Of a stretch of 64,000 nt of DNA, positions 63,235-64,000 are shown piece after piece. Source of the DNA: Chitinophaga pinensis. GTDB lineage: Bacteria; Pseudomonadota; Gammaproteobacteria; Burkholderiales; SG8-41. The DNA lies in NCBI GenBank assembly GCA_943329075.2, contig CALQCM020000008.1:1-64000 (forward strand), in the 5' to 3' direction. Positions within the stretch are counted from its first letter, which is position 1. Every line of letters starts with the position of its first letter. The notes under the pieces are model-generated. The model was given only the letters and a program-made list of their open reading frames with translations, ran no database searches and was not told where the DNA came from. The translations under genes were made by a program, and so were the position numbers.

Positions 63235-63843
63235 GTGACAACACGGACAAACTTCGTCCTCGTCGATTTTGAGAATGTCCAGCCCAAGGACATCGGTTTG
63301 CTCAAGGACGGGCCTTTCAAGGTCAAAGTTTTTCTCGGCCCCAACCAATCCAGAATCCCTGTTGCATTAGCTGCCGCCGTTCAATCGCTGGGCGACAACG
63401 CAGAGTACATCGTTCTCGAAACAGCTGGAAACAACGCTCTCGACTTTCACATTGCCTATTACGTCGGGGTTTTGTCAGCGACAGAACCGACCGCCTTCTT
63501 CCATATCATTTCGAAGGACACAGGATTTGATTCGCTGCTGAAGTATCTTAAAGGGAAAAGGATTTTCGCCCAGCGCTCGGTCTGCATTGCCGACATTCCC
63601 TATTTCAAGCCTGTGCTTCCTGCGGCGCCAGAGACACAAGTCGAAGCCATTATTGCAGACCTCATTCGCCGCAAAGCATCGAAGCCAAGAACCCAAAAGA
63701 CCTTACTAAGCACTCTTCACGCACTGTTCAAAAAGGAGTTGTCCGAGCAACAACTTGCCGCATTGTTTGCCACACTATGTACACGCGGCGTCGTCAAAGT
63801 TGAGGGAACCAAGGTGTCCTATACCCTGCCAACCGAGGGCTAA
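63235..63843 (+). CDS. NYN/PIN-like ribonuclease-fold protein
   Basis: 202 residues from GTG 63235. The N-terminal half is a PIN-like fold of the NYN type: FVLVDFENVQ with acidic residues at D11, E13; a second acidic cluster in ALDFHIAYYVGVL; SKDTGFDSLLKYL. The C-terminal part looks like a small winged-helix (GVVKVEGTKVSYTL). NYN proteins are often RNases. Codon use is more AT-rich than in hemF, suggesting acquisition. Function is otherwise unknown. Confidence 0.8.
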   Translation: MTTRTNFVLVDFENVQPKDIGLLKDGPFKVKVFLGPNQSRIPVALAAAVQSLGDNAEYIVLETAGNNALDFHIAYYVGVLSATEPTAFFHIISKDTGFDSLLKYLKGKRIFAQRSVCIADIPYFKPVLPAAPETQVEAIIADLIRRKASKPRTQKTLLSTLHALFKKELSEQQLAALFATLCTRGVVKVEGTKVSYTLPTEG

Positions 63844-63904
63844 CATGGCGGTCGACCTCACTCCCTTCGGACGCTGGACGCTGTGCGATAAAGCCGCGCA
63901 GAGC

Positions 63905-63945
63905 GCGGTAGGTTGGGCTGACGCAGGAAGCGCAACACGCATGCG
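63905..63945. repeat. degenerate hairpin repeat of a type seen in intergenic regions
   Basis: GTTGGGCT (63912-63919) pairs with AGCGCAAC (63929-63936) with one mismatch, inside a GGTAGGTTGGGCTGACGCAG context that resembles dispersed palindromic elements of betaproteobacteria. A single copy is seen here. Confidence 0.4.
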
Positions 63946-63955
63946 TTAGTTAAAT

Positions 63956-64000
63956 CTACACCGCTTTTTCTACCCGAATGATCACATCGCTCCCCAGAAT
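63956..64000 (-). CDS. possible C-terminal end of a gene running off the window
   Basis: Minus strand, stop TAG at 63958-63956; 14 codons are open to the window edge, ending SDVIIRVEKAV. Too short to identify, and such a short open frame occurs by chance. Confidence 0.25.
   Translation of the reverse strand: MLGSDVIIRVEKAV

Overview
This window is a GC-rich chromosomal segment of a Gram-negative, respiring bacterium, very probably a betaproteobacterium. Gene order (mnmG-rsmG-parA-parB-atpIBEFHAGDC, pilMNOPQ next to aroK-aroB, gltB-gltD-hemE-priA, lptD-surA-pdxA-rsmA, dusB-fis-purH-purD), a Nitrosomonadales/Rhodocyclales-like set of neighbours, an outer-membrane assembly gene set and cytochrome c4 support this. 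I cannot resolve family or genus from the sequence alone.

Layout. 1-211: edge of a probable insertion element (the N-terminus of a transposase-like ORF on the minus strand and a 20-bp direct repeat). 212-4361: mnmG, rsmG, parA and parB, overlapping or closely spaced. 4400-11433: complete F1Fo ATP synthase operon ending in a clear terminator. 11474-16233: glpD, glmU, glmS (glycerol-3-phosphate oxidation and UDP-GlcNAc supply). 16246-22154, minus strand: two tandem DsbA-type oxidoreductases, a SPOR protein, argS and priA, with a small ORF and a DnaA box just upstream of priA. 22493-34996, minus strand: hemE, gltD, gltB, dgt, aroB, aroK, pilQ. 35074-38091, minus strand: pilP, pilO, pilN, pilM, the inner-membrane and periplasmic parts of the type IV pilus machine. 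38323-41268: mrcA (PBP1a) and a nucleotidyltransferase-like hypothetical gene. 41265-43062: hemB and engB on the minus strand, with an unannotated small RNA gene on the plus strand between them. 43159-48000: cytochrome c4, hemL-thiE-thiD (minus), rubredoxin-gloA (plus), rsmA (minus). 48015-52671, minus: pdxA, surA, lptD. 52723-63086, plus: amgK-murU, pepP-ubiH, dusB-fis, purH-purD, a VOC protein and hemF. 63235-64000: a NYN/PIN-like gene, a degenerate hairpin repeat and the possible end of another gene.

How it works together. Most of the window is core housekeeping: ATP synthesis, tRNA and rRNA modification, chromosome partitioning, nitrogen assimilation (GOGAT), haem synthesis (hemB, hemE, hemF, hemL), the shikimate pathway, thiamine and B6 synthesis, purine synthesis, peptidoglycan precursor synthesis and recycling (glmU, glmS, amgK, murU, mrcA) and outer-membrane biogenesis (surA, lptD, pilQ).

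The most interesting unannotated element is at 42322-42459. It has a sequence matching the RpoE (sigma-E) promoter consensus (GGAACTT, 16 bp, TCTGA), then about 105 nt that can fold into four consecutive stem-loops, the second with CUCCUCCC in its loop and the last being a strong intrinsic terminator on a strand with no protein gene to terminate. This predicts an envelope-stress small RNA. A second regulatory candidate is the gltB leader (29762-29867): a good sigma-70-like promoter followed by an intrinsic terminator placed before the GTG start, which suggests transcription attenuation of glutamate synthase.
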